DNA of 8,307 nucleotides. Origin: an uncultured Gloeocapsa sp. (lineage in GTDB: Bacteria > Cyanobacteriota > Cyanobacteriia > Cyanobacteriales > Gloeocapsaceae). A program made the position numbers and the translations under genes. A model generated the notes under the pieces. The model was not told the DNA's origin, did no database searches, and was given only the letters and a program-made list of their open reading frames with translations. Positions 1 through 7,031 of this stretch are shown here, in pieces. Every line of letters starts with the position of its first letter. The first letter of the stretch is position 1. The stretch is taken from the NCBI GenBank assembly GCA_937930495.1, contig CALGKL010000148.1, positions 1 through 8,307 of the forward strand, read 5' to 3'.

Positions 1-523
1 GAATGTACGCTGGGGGTTGTTGTAAGGTTACCATCAAAATAATTAGGGCGATCGCGCCACAGATAGAGCTTAAAGATACTATTCTGGATATAGCTAAAAC
101 TAGCAGAAACACCCCTAGACAAGCTAAAGCGATCGCGGGATTAACTAGCAATAATACCCCCAAGCTAGTGGCTACGGATTTTCCCCCTTGGAAATTTAAC
201 CAGATAGATTTGCTGTGACCGATAATCGCTGCTAATCCGGTAGCGACTATCAACCAAGTTTTCCAACTATCAGGTAGGGCTTGACTAAATACTGGAATCA
301 AGGCGATGGCGATCATTCCTTTGGTCAAATCTACTAGTAAGACGATTAAGGCGGCGGTTTTACCCACATTCCTTAGTACGTTTGTAGCTCCAGTTGAGCC
401 CGAGCCAACTTCCCGAATATCGATACCTTTGAGATATTTAGCTAGCCAATAACCTGTAGGAATTGAACCGAGGAGATAACCGAGTAAAACTAATCCTAGA
501 ATCACGAGTAGGGAAGTAAGCAT
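1..523 (-). CDS. plsY: Glycerol-3-phosphate acyltransferase PlsY (3' end outside window)
   Basis: This is an integral membrane enzyme that transfers an acyl group from acyl-phosphate to glycerol-3-phosphate, making lysophosphatidic acid, the first step of phospholipid synthesis. The 174 visible codons start MLTSLLVILGLVLLGYLLGS and contain the family's conserved stretches: GSIPTGYW near residues 19-26, the GSGSTGATNVLR loop at 40-51, and GHSKSIW...FQGGKSVAT at 102-119. Hydrophobic segments lie near residues 3-22, 57-79, 90-102 and 121-145. PlsY is usually about 200-220 residues, so roughly 30-50 are missing beyond the left edge. The ATG is supported by AGGGGG five bases upstream. It is the second gene of a probable operon with the DUF3086 gene, whose stop codon overlaps that ribosome-binding site. 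The family assignment is strong and nothing in the visible part looks broken. Confidence 0.93.
   Translation of the reverse strand, partial: MLTSLLVILGLVLLGYLLGSIPTGYWLAKYLKGIDIREVGSGSTGATNVLRNVGKTAALIVLLVDLTKGMIAIALIPVFSQALPDSWKTWLIVATGLAAIIGHSKSIWLNFQGGKSVATSLGVLLLVNPAIALACLGVFLLVLAISRIVSLSSICGAIALIILMVTLQQPPAYI
48..55. repeat. HIP1 octamer (GCGATCGC)
   Basis: Perfect copy of the cyanobacterial highly iterated palindrome, inside plsY. Confidence 0.9.
129..136. repeat. HIP1 octamer (GCGATCGC)
   Basis: Second perfect HIP1 copy inside plsY, 81 bases from the first; here it encodes the Ala-Ile-Ala stretch near residues 130-132. Confidence 0.9.
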
Positions 524-528
524 AAAAT

Positions 529-534
529 CCCCCT
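529..534 (-). promoter_or_regulatory. plsY ribosome-binding site overlapping upstream stop codon
   Basis: On the minus strand AGGGGG lies five bases before the plsY ATG. Its first two bases are the last two of the TAG stop of the DUF3086 gene. This fixes the plsY start and suggests that ribosomes finishing the upstream gene can re-initiate on plsY. The coupling is inferred from the layout. Confidence 0.6.
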
Positions 535-1561
535 AATAGAGATAATTATAACTAGATGCTGATTGTGGCTCAGGTGCAAAAGCTAGCCACAGGGGAAATT
601 GTAACAGAGATAGACTAACTTTTTCTTCCATTTCGTCGATAATAATTAAAGGTTGTTCTTGCTCTTCTACCAATCTTTCGGCTTTTTGAGCTAAAGCTTC
701 GGGATTTTCGAATAAAACGATCCCCCGATTAGGTCCAAAATCGCTGCGGGAAATTCCGAGACAGTCTTGTAAACCGCGTCGCCATTCTCCGAGTCTTTCG
801 GGACTATCGGCTAGAATTAAGTTTTTACTGTGATCACCGTATAGTTGAGACAAGATAGCAATCACCGCTGAAGCGACTAAAATATTTTGTAAACGGGATC
901 CCATGGAACGAATTGCACCTCTTCCACCCTGATTAAAAAACCAATTTTCCACTCTTTCGGCGTGAATTGGTTCAAAAGTGCGTCTCAATTGCCAAGGTGG
1001 ACCATAATAATCTGGACGATTGCGATATTGTTCGATTAACTGTTGAATTTTTTGTTTTTCTTGTTTAAAAGCTTGTTGACTAAATTGCGGTGTAGTTGAT
1101 TCTCTAATCGTACTTGGTTGGGGTGGATTCTCCCAACTATCAACGCGAGATAATTCTAATTGTTCGGCGGCTGCGGCTAAATCCTGTAAACTACCGACGA
1201 GATAGTCTTTGAATCCTTGTACTCTAATGGCTAATTCTTGAGAGACTCCCGCGAAGTTGCTGCGCATTTCTTGTTCAATGCGATCGCGGCGTCTTTCTAA
1301 TTGTTCAATGGTAATCAACAGAGCTTGTTTACGTTGCTCTAATTCCACTACAGCTTCTTCCACCAAACGACTGACACTAGCTTGGAGTTGTTTTTTTTGT
1401 TCTTGTAAGCTCTTGATTTCCTCGAGCAGATTTTCTTTTTGAGTTTGTAGAAGGGTAAGGGTATCTGATGGGGGTGAATCATCAACAGGATCTTGGGGTG
1501 ATTCTGGGATCACCTCAGTGGTGGTTAAGTCATCTAAGTTGGGGAATTCTTCTGAATTCAT
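533..1561 (-). CDS. DUF3086 domain protein, coiled-coil, function unknown
   Basis: This 342-residue protein belongs to the cyanobacterial DUF3086 family, whose function is not known. Residues 1-33 are acidic and proline-rich, probably disordered. Residues 34-137 form a long charged heptad-like helix (KENLLEEIKSLQEQKKQLQ onward), a predicted coiled coil. After a Pro/Ser/Thr linker and a short Gln/Lys-rich helix (163-182) comes a compact domain (184-331) with alternating hydrophobic strands and helices, including NLILADSPERLGEWRRGL and PLIIIDEMEE. I see no signal peptide, no clear membrane helix and no Walker A loop, so it is probably cytoplasmic or peripheral. I chose the ATG; an in-frame TTG one codon earlier is possible but neither has a good Shine-Dalgarno. 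plsY follows nine bases later, which suggests a membrane or envelope-related role by context only. Confidence 0.85.
   Translation of the reverse strand: MNSEEFPNLDDLTTTEVIPESPQDPVDDSPPSDTLTLLQTQKENLLEEIKSLQEQKKQLQASVSRLVEEAVVELEQRKQALLITIEQLERRRDRIEQEMRSNFAGVSQELAIRVQGFKDYLVGSLQDLAAAAEQLELSRVDSWENPPQPSTIRESTTPQFSQQAFKQEKQKIQQLIEQYRNRPDYYGPPWQLRRTFEPIHAERVENWFFNQGGRGAIRSMGSRLQNILVASAVIAILSQLYGDHSKNLILADSPERLGEWRRGLQDCLGISRSDFGPNRGIVLFENPEALAQKAERLVEEQEQPLIIIDEMEEKVSLSLLQFPLWLAFAPEPQSASSYNYLY
1280..1287. repeat. HIP1 octamer (GCGATCGC)
   Basis: Perfect HIP1 copy within the coiled-coil coding part of the DUF3086 gene. Confidence 0.9.
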
Positions 1562-1596
1562 CAATTAATCAATATATATATTAAGAATTTTTTTCC

Positions 1597-1602
1597 ATTA
1601 TA
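1597..1602 (-). promoter_or_regulatory. Candidate -10 box for the DUF3086-plsY operon
   Basis: On the minus strand the hexamer is a perfect TATAAT, about 35 bases before the DUF3086 ATG. The best -35 match, TTGAAA, sits only 14 bases upstream, too close for a classical sigma-70 promoter, so the -35 contribution is doubtful. The leader would contain the palindrome AATATATATATT at 1571-1582. The box itself is visible; promoter activity is inferred. Confidence 0.4.
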
Positions 1603-1604
1603 AC

Positions 1605-1634
1605 TTTATCGAGACTTTTCAAATCCCTTAGAAT
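1605..1634 (+). promoter_or_regulatory. Candidate promoter for the DUF1400 hydrolase
   Basis: TTTATC (1605-1610, three of six consensus matches) and TAGAAT (1629-1634, five of six) are separated by 18 bases. A transcript would begin near 1641, leaving about 23 bases of leader before the ATG at 1664 and excluding the in-frame TTG at 1634 as a start. It lies back to back with the candidate DUF3086 -10 box. The -35 element is weak. Confidence 0.3.
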
Positions 1635-1663
1635 TGAGGTCAGCCATAATAAATTGGATCTCC

Positions 1664-3331
1664 ATGTTAATTTTCAGCAAAAAAGCTCACCCTTTAGCCT
1701 CTTTCGTCTCAGGATTGATAGTTACTATGATGACAGCAAGCGCTGCTGTAGCTTCGCAAAATATTTTCTTTCTTTATACTCCCTTGAGACTCTCTTTAAG
1801 TATTAATTCTCTAGCAGAATTTGCCCAATCTGGGACAATTAAGGGTGATTTAGCTTTTTATCTGAGATTAGCTGAAGCGACAACAGCAGATCAAATCGCC
1901 TTTCAAGAAAGACTCAATCAAACTATAGAAGTAGATCCGGTTCGCTTATCTCGTCTATTGAATAGTTCTATCGGCGAAGATTTTCTCCTACGTTTAGGAT
2001 ATATTATCAATATCGAAGGAGGTAGAAACGGTAAATTTCCTCTTCGGGGTGCATTAGTCAAGGCTGCTTTTCGTCCTGAAGGACTGAGTTTAATCGGTTT
2101 TTTACGTGAACTTCCGGTCAATATCGAGATTAACCTTCGAGAATTACAAGCTATAGTCGCTCGTATTAATGATGTGGTGGAGGCGACGATCTTATTTAGC
2201 GAAGAAATAATCAGATTAGCCTCACAAGAAATCGAGACTACATCCACAGTCAATTATGGTCAACTTCCTGACCTAACCCAACCAGGAGAGCAAAGAGTTA
2301 CTCAGGAAACCTGGGAGCTTACTGATAGCAGTCGCCATCGCTCTTTTCGGGTTTTAGTTTACTATCCCCAAGGTGAATTAAATCCCGATACCCCTGTGAT
2401 TGTTATTTCCCATGGTTTAGGATCGTCCCCAGAAGATTTTGGCTGGATAGCTACTCATTTAGCTTCCTACGGTTATCTAGTAGCAATTCCCCAGCATCGG
2501 GGGAGTGATTTTACTCAAGTCGAAAATTTACTCAATGGTCTAGCGCGTACTTTACCTATTACCGAGGAATTTATCGATCGTCCCTTGGATATTAGTTTTG
2601 TCCTTGACGAACTCGAAAGACGCAACCCTAGTCAATTTAACGGTAAATTAGAACTAACTAGAGTTGGACTATTTGGTCATTCCTTTGGTGGTTACAGTAT
2701 TTTAGCTCTAGCCGGAGCTACTCTTGATTTTGACCATCTAGAGCAAGAATGTGATTTAAAGAGAATTAGTGGCAATACTTCATTACTTTTACAATGTAGA
2801 GCCTTAGAATTAGAGGGAAAAGAATATAACTTTCAAGATCCTAGAATAGCTGCGGTCTATGCTGCTAATCCCGTCAATAGTGCTGTTTTTGGTCCGGAAG
2901 GTTTAGGGAAAATCTCTGTACCTGTGTTTATTGCTGCTGGTAATTTTGATCCGGCTACACCTTTTATTTTTGAACAAGTTAACTCTTTTCCTTGGTTAAC
3001 CACAGAGCATAAGTATTTACTCTTACAAGAAGGACAAGCTCATATTGATTTTTCTCAAATCGATGCTGATTTTAACAATGTTATTCAAGCTCATATCAAT
3101 ATTACCCTACCCCCACCAGAATTATTGCATAAATATACTAGCGCTACAACAACAGCTTTTTTTCAAACACATCTTGTGGGTGATCCTGAATACGCGGTTT
3201 TCCTACAATCTGCTTATTTAGACTATTTAAGCAATGAGCAACCCTTCAGAGCTCATATGATTAGCAGAGCTTCCTCTGCCGAATTGAATCAACGTATTTT
3301 AGAATTTAGGAGGGAAAGAAGAATCAAATAA
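1664..3331 (+). CDS. Exported alpha/beta hydrolase with N-terminal DUF1400
   Basis: This 555-residue protein is a predicted secreted serine hydrolase whose substrate is unknown. Residues 1-30 form a Sec-type signal peptide (KK near residue 6, a hydrophobic core, then AVA|SQN). About residues 33-170 match the DUF1400 module found in cyanobacteria, starting FFLYTPLRLSLSINSL. The hydrolase domain follows from about 225: oxyanion-side HGLGSS at 250-255, nucleophile elbow GHSFGG at 338-343 with Ser340, a candidate acid Asp429 in NFDPATP, and a candidate His460 in GQAHIDF. The layout resembles the platelet-activating-factor acetylhydrolase/dienelactone hydrolase group, so an esterase or lipase role is plausible but unproven. 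An in-frame TTG at 1634 would add ten residues; I prefer the ATG because it places the signal peptide at the N terminus. No strong Shine-Dalgarno precedes either start. The gene looks intact. Confidence 0.88.
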   Translation: MLIFSKKAHPLASFVSGLIVTMMTASAAVASQNIFFLYTPLRLSLSINSLAEFAQSGTIKGDLAFYLRLAEATTADQIAFQERLNQTIEVDPVRLSRLLNSSIGEDFLLRLGYIINIEGGRNGKFPLRGALVKAAFRPEGLSLIGFLRELPVNIEINLRELQAIVARINDVVEATILFSEEIIRLASQEIETTSTVNYGQLPDLTQPGEQRVTQETWELTDSSRHRSFRVLVYYPQGELNPDTPVIVISHGLGSSPEDFGWIATHLASYGYLVAIPQHRGSDFTQVENLLNGLARTLPITEEFIDRPLDISFVLDELERRNPSQFNGKLELTRVGLFGHSFGGYSILALAGATLDFDHLEQECDLKRISGNTSLLLQCRALELEGKEYNFQDPRIAAVYAANPVNSAVFGPEGLGKISVPVFIAAGNFDPATPFIFEQVNSFPWLTTEHKYLLLQEGQAHIDFSQIDADFNNVIQAHINITLPPPELLHKYTSATTTAFFQTHLVGDPEYAVFLQSAYLDYLSNEQPFRAHMISRASSAELNQRILEFRRERRIK

Positions 3332-3344
3332 TTAAAATAATCTC

Positions 3345-3373
3345 TTGGCAAATGCCGAATTTTGTGCTATTGT
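3345..3373 (+). promoter_or_regulatory. Promoter of tRNA-Cys
   Basis: TTGGCA (3345-3350) and TATTGT (3368-3373) are separated by exactly 17 bases, and a TG one base before the -10 gives an extended -10 element. Transcription would start near 3380, about 12 bases before the mature tRNA. The promoter begins 13 bases after the hydrolase stop codon, so the tRNA need not depend on read-through. Confidence 0.65.
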
Positions 3374-3391
3374 AGGAAAGCTAGAAAAAAT

Positions 3392-3463
<72 letters not shown>

Positions 3464-3490
3464 TTGGGGAGTAGAACCTTGTCTAATCCA

Positions 3491-3523
3491 ATAAAAAACA
3501 GCCCAACTTTAACGGTTGGGCTG
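3491..3523 (-). terminator. Intrinsic terminator of ftsH, possibly also serving tRNA-Cys
   Basis: A nine-base-pair stem (CAGCCCAAC at 3499-3507 with GTTGGGCTG at 3515-3523) encloses a seven-base loop. On the minus strand it is followed by a run of six T (TTTTTTAT), a classic Rho-independent terminator 23 bases after the ftsH stop codon. On the plus strand the trailing sequence is only CTTAAAATAG, so any termination of the converging tRNA transcript would be weaker. Confidence 0.85.
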
Positions 3524-3546
3524 CTTAAAATAGTTAGAAAAAGGAA

Positions 3547-5394
3547 TTAGGAAATAGTAGCCATTTTGACCTCACTATTAGCCAGTAATTCCTGTAACTC
3601 ATCAGCGTCAACGGTTTCTTTCTCGATGAGCATTTCCGCTAAACGATCCAAAATGTGACGATTGTTGACTAGAACCTCTTTAGCTCGACGATAGGCTTGT
3701 TCAACCAGGTTGCGTACCTCTTCGTCGATCGCCGCGGCGGTTTCATCGGAGAAGTCGCGATCGGAGGCTATTTCCCGTCCGAGGAAAATATTACCGTTTT
3801 GACGCCCTAAAGCCACAGGACCGAGACGTTCACTCATCCCGTAACGAGTTACCATCTGACGAGCGCGACTAGCTACCTGTTGTAAATCATTAGAAGCACC
3901 TGTAGTGACTTCATCTTCACCGAAGACAATTTCTTCAGCGATCCGACCACCTAAAGCTACAGCCATCATATTCTGTAGGTAGGAGCGAGAAAACAGACCT
4001 GATTCTACCCGATCTTCACTAGGTGTGAACCAGGTTAGTCCTCCTGCGCGTCCACGGGGAATGATACTGATTTTTTGGACGGGGTCATAATCGGGCATTA
4101 AAGCACCTACTAGGGCGTGACCTGCTTCGTGGTAAGCTACTACCGCTTTGCGTTTTTCGCTCATAATCCGTTCTTTTTTCTCAGGACCGGCTAAAACGCG
4201 ATCGATAGCGTCGTTCACTTCATCCATGGAGATTTCCGTTAGGTTACGACGAGCGGCTAAGATAGCTGCTTCGTTGAGAAGATTAGAAAGATCAGCTCCG
4301 GTAAATCCAGGGGTACGACGAGCGATTTTATCTAAATCTACGTCTTTAGCTAAAGTTTTACCGCGAGCGTGAACCCGGAGAATTTCTTGACGACCTGCAT
4401 AATCGGGCCGATCTACTACTACTTGACGGTCAAAACGTCCAGGACGTAGTAAAGCAGCATCGAGTACATCGGGACGGTTGGTGGCTGCAATAACGATGAT
4501 TCCGGTATTACCTTCAAAACCATCCATTTCTGTGAGTAACTGGTTAAGGGTTTGTTCTCTTTCGTCGTTACCTCCACCTAATCCGGCTCCACGCTGACGA
4601 CCTACTGCGTCGATTTCATCGATGAAGACGATACAGGGAGCGTTGGCTTTTGCTTGTTCAAATAGGTCTCTGACTCGTGATGCACCTACACCCACGAACA
4701 TTTCTACGAATTCTGAACCTGAAATCGAGAAAAAGGGAACACCTGCTTCTCCTGCTACTGCTCGCGCTAACAGGGTTTTACCCGTTCCTGGAGGTCCTAC
4801 TAATAGTACTCCTTTGGGAATTCTTGCACCAATAGCGGTAAAGCGATCGGCGTTTTTGAGGAAGTCAACTACTTCGTTTAGTTCTAATTTAGCTTGTTCG
4901 ATTCCCGCTACGTCTCCAAAGGTTACCTGGGTCTGGGGTTCCATTTGGACTCTGGCTTTGGATTTACCAAAGTTCATCGCTTGTGAACCAGGTCCGTTTT
5001 GGGCTCGACGCAGGAGGAAAAATAACCCCACAAGTAGTAAAAATGGTAAAAATAGGCTGCTTAAGGCTCTTAATAAGAAGCTATCATCTCTTTGGGTATC
5101 TACGGAGATGTCTACATTGTTGTTGATTAAGAGTTCTAATAAACCAGGATCGTTGGGAAGGTTAACTATGACTTGTTCTCCATCTTGGGCTGTTACTTTG
5201 GCTTGAGAACGGTCTGGTGTTAGTTGAATTTTTTCAACACGATGATTTTGTACCTCTTTTATAAACTGACTGTACTTCCAGGTGGTTAGAGTTGGGGGTT
5301 GTTGATCTACAAATATTGTCCCCAGGGCTACTACCACTAGCGCTAATAGTGCGTATAATCCCGCGTTGCGCCATTTTTTACTATTTTTGTTCAC
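3547..5394 (-). CDS. ftsH: ATP-dependent zinc metalloprotease FtsH (FtsH3-like)
   Basis: This is a membrane-anchored AAA+ protease that extracts and degrades membrane and short-lived proteins; in cyanobacteria FtsH hexamers also act in photosystem II repair. The 615 residues are the usual length. Two transmembrane helices (about 11-29 and 108-128) flank a lumenal or periplasmic domain. The AAA module has Walker A GPPGTGKT (200-207), pore loop FVGVG (233-237), Walker B IVFIDE (255-260) and the second region of homology with RPGRFDR (317-323). The zinc site is HEAGH (422-426) with Asp503 as the likely third ligand. The N terminus ([16 protein letters not shown]) and core resemble Synechocystis FtsH3 (Slr1604), the shared subunit of FtsH1/3 and FtsH2/3 complexes; that subtype is from memory, not a search. 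The start is GTG, supported by AGGAG eight bases upstream. It lies 96 bases behind the kinase gene on the same strand. Confidence 0.97.
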   Translation of the reverse strand: MNKNSKKWRNAGLYALLALVVVALGTIFVDQQPPTLTTWKYSQFIKEVQNHRVEKIQLTPDRSQAKVTAQDGEQVIVNLPNDPGLLELLINNNVDISVDTQRDDSFLLRALSSLFLPFLLLVGLFFLLRRAQNGPGSQAMNFGKSKARVQMEPQTQVTFGDVAGIEQAKLELNEVVDFLKNADRFTAIGARIPKGVLLVGPPGTGKTLLARAVAGEAGVPFFSISGSEFVEMFVGVGASRVRDLFEQAKANAPCIVFIDEIDAVGRQRGAGLGGGNDEREQTLNQLLTEMDGFEGNTGIIVIAATNRPDVLDAALLRPGRFDRQVVVDRPDYAGRQEILRVHARGKTLAKDVDLDKIARRTPGFTGADLSNLLNEAAILAARRNLTEISMDEVNDAIDRVLAGPEKKERIMSEKRKAVVAYHEAGHALVGALMPDYDPVQKISIIPRGRAGGLTWFTPSEDRVESGLFSRSYLQNMMAVALGGRIAEEIVFGEDEVTTGASNDLQQVASRARQMVTRYGMSERLGPVALGRQNGNIFLGREIASDRDFSDETAAAIDEEVRNLVEQAYRRAKEVLVNNRHILDRLAEMLIEKETVDADELQELLANSEVKMATIS

Positions 5395-5402
5395 TCTTTA
5401 CT

Positions 5403-5407
5403 CTCCT
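5403..5407 (-). promoter_or_regulatory. ftsH ribosome-binding site selecting a GTG start
   Basis: On the minus strand AGGAG ends eight bases before the GTG at 5394-5392. No ATG gives the expected N terminus, and the residues after the GTG ([16 protein letters not shown]) match the family's usual beginning, so this site decides the start. Confidence 0.75.
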
Positions 5408-5458
5408 AGTGAGGTGTTTTTTAATTAGCTTGGTTTTCACAACTTGATGCTAATTCTT

Positions 5459-5484
5459 ATTTTACTATTATTAACTTATGTTAA
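5459..5484 (-). promoter_or_regulatory. Candidate operator/promoter element upstream of ftsH
   Basis: The 96-base gap between the kinase stop and ftsH holds a palindrome TTAAC-4-GTTAA (5471-5484). On the minus strand it includes TTAACA, five of six matches to a -35 box, and TAAAAT (5459-5464), five of six to a -10 box, but the spacing is only 14 bases. This may be a regulated promoter for ftsH or simply AT-rich sequence; the match to any particular regulator is not clear. Confidence 0.22.
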
Positions 5485-5490
5485 CCTTTC

Positions 5491-7026
5491 TCAGGAAATA
5501 TTGACACCCCCCCAATTATTTTGGTAAGTATCAACAACGGTTACATATTCTCTCTCGGTGTCCGTAAATTCTTCTCGGTTGGCTAGTTGTTCCTCTAAAA
5601 GCTCCACAGTAGCGTCAGAAATATCCCCAATCCGTTCCTTTATCCTCTCACGCAACACCGTCAATGGCGCTGTACAATGGTAAATCTCTAGGGGAATACC
5701 TGCTGTTTTGGCGGCTGCTGCTGCTTCTAATCGCCAACGCAAGCGATCGTATTTGGCGTCGAGAATCACCGTAAATCCCTCTTTGGTCAGTTTTAAACCT
5801 ATTTCTAACAACCTTTGATAAGTTTGCTCACTCATCTGTTGGCTATATATCTCCTCTCCACCTCTACTCTCTAAAGCAATACCGGCTAAATGTTTACGTA
5901 CTGCATCAGAACGAATTAGAATAGCTTGAAGTTGGGGTGCTATTTTTTTGGCTACAGTGGTTTTTCCTGAACCGGAAAGTCCCGACATTAGGATAATTTT
6001 ACCCCTTTGGCGTTGACCATATCGCCAAGCTAGGTTATAATAACCCGATGCTGCTTGTCTGAGATTTGCTCTCTCGGTCAAACTAAGACTAGGATCGTCT
6101 TGGGTGAGAGAATTGACTTTCGCTCTGACATAGGCTTGACGAGTCAAATAAATTGGTAAAACCTCTACTCCTTCCCAATCTCCGGTTGTCTCTAAATAGG
6201 TATTTAAGAAAATATTCCCTAAATCAGAAGCTTGATGATAGTCTAAGTCCATCAGGGTGAAAGCTACATCATAGATAACATCAACATAACGAAATTCTTC
6301 GTTAAATTCAATGCGATCAAATAGTTGTATTTTATCTTGATATAAACAAATATTTTTTAAGTGTAAATCCCCGTGACATTCTCTGATTTTTCCCTGATTT
6401 TGTCGTCGAGTAAATAAATTTTGATTCACCGTTAAAAAATAATCGGTAAAAGCTTTAGTTTCTAAATATTGTTGTTTCGGTTGAATCGTATCTAGATATT
6501 TAACTGTATGCTGATAATTTTCATTGATTGATTTAGCTATCTTCTCTGGAGTACCAAAACTAGTAATATATTCATTGGTGGGAGTATTTTGATGAAAATT
6601 TGCTAAAATTTTACCCAATTCTTGACAATGTTGAGGAAGCAAAATTTGTTTTTGCAGGAGATTAATTAAAAGATTTTCTTGAGGAAACTGTCTCATTTTT
6701 AAGAGATATTCTTGAACTTGTCCTTCTCCATTGAGACGATAGTGATTGTTAACTAAAGTAATCGGTAAAACCTCTAGATAAATATCTGGTGCTAGGGGTT
6801 GATTCAGTCTTAATTCCTCTTGAGTAAAATGATGACGTTTAGCGGGAGTAGAAAAATCTAAAAAGCCAAAATTTACAGGTTTTTTTAACTTGTAAGCGTA
6901 GTCACCAGTCAGAAAAATATAAGAAATATGGGTTTGGATTAATTCAACAGGTGATTGGACAGGATGAGGGTAAAAATCTTCCTGTAACATATTTTGAACT
7001 AGGACAGAAAAATTAGTAGAAGTCAT
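5491..7026 (-). CDS. Two-domain phosphotransferase (APH-like) and P-loop kinase fusion
   Basis: This 511-residue protein joins two kinase-type domains. Residues about 15-335 resemble the aminoglycoside-phosphotransferase-like family COG2187: a candidate ATP-binding lysine in AYKLKKP (44-50), the catalytic loop HGDLHLKN (218-225, Asp220 and Asn225), and a metal-binding DRIEFN (237-242). Residues about 343-511 are a P-loop kinase of the AAA_33/COG0645 type, with Walker A GLSGSGKT (349-356), SDAVRKHL (373-380), VILDAKY (420-426) and a lid-like segment RIGDISDATVELLEEQL. All key residues are present, so both halves should bind ATP. The fusion is known in bacteria, but I know of no established substrate; antibiotic resistance should not be assumed. 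The ATG lies five bases after the stop of the glycosyltransferase gene, with only a weak GGA upstream, so translation is probably coupled. The protein shows no signal peptide. Confidence 0.88.
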   Translation of the reverse strand: MTSTNFSVLVQNMLQEDFYPHPVQSPVELIQTHISYIFLTGDYAYKLKKPVNFGFLDFSTPAKRHHFTQEELRLNQPLAPDIYLEVLPITLVNNHYRLNGEGQVQEYLLKMRQFPQENLLINLLQKQILLPQHCQELGKILANFHQNTPTNEYITSFGTPEKIAKSINENYQHTVKYLDTIQPKQQYLETKAFTDYFLTVNQNLFTRRQNQGKIRECHGDLHLKNICLYQDKIQLFDRIEFNEEFRYVDVIYDVAFTLMDLDYHQASDLGNIFLNTYLETTGDWEGVEVLPIYLTRQAYVRAKVNSLTQDDPSLSLTERANLRQAASGYYNLAWRYGQRQRGKIILMSGLSGSGKTTVAKKIAPQLQAILIRSDAVRKHLAGIALESRGGEEIYSQQMSEQTYQRLLEIGLKLTKEGFTVILDAKYDRLRWRLEAAAAAKTAGIPLEIYHCTAPLTVLRERIKERIGDISDATVELLEEQLANREEFTDTEREYVTVVDTYQNNWGGVNIS

Positions 7027-7031
7027 ATTAT

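Noticed and set aside
3..218. A plus-strand 71-codon open frame at the left edge
   Set aside because: The opposite strand encodes clear PlsY motifs over the same bases.
1634..1663. Upstream in-frame TTG start for the hydrolase
   Set aside because: It would place ten extra residues before a well-formed signal peptide, overlaps the candidate -10 box and has no Shine-Dalgarno at suitable spacing.
1918..2253. A 111-codon minus-strand open frame inside the DUF1400 hydrolase gene
   Set aside because: It is antisense to a well-supported gene with no family resemblance; judged a shadow frame.
3307..3331. AGGAGG-like ribosome-binding sequence near the hydrolase 3' end
   Set aside because: No start codon follows at a usable distance, and the next gene is a tRNA; the sequence simply encodes the basic C-terminal tail.
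3345..3359. Short inverted repeat TTGGCA/TGCCGAA as a hydrolase terminator
   Set aside because: The stem is only four base pairs with a two-base loop and it coincides with the -35 box of the tRNA promoter.
4622..5206. A 194-codon open frame on the plus strand inside ftsH
   Set aside because: It lies wholly antisense to a strongly conserved gene, has low-complexity composition typical of a reverse-frame shadow and no recognisable domain or ribosome-binding site.
5491..7026. Aminoglycoside resistance gene
   Set aside because: The APH-like motifs are shared by many small-molecule kinases; the COG2187-type fusion to a P-loop kinase in a housekeeping setting gives no support for a resistance role.
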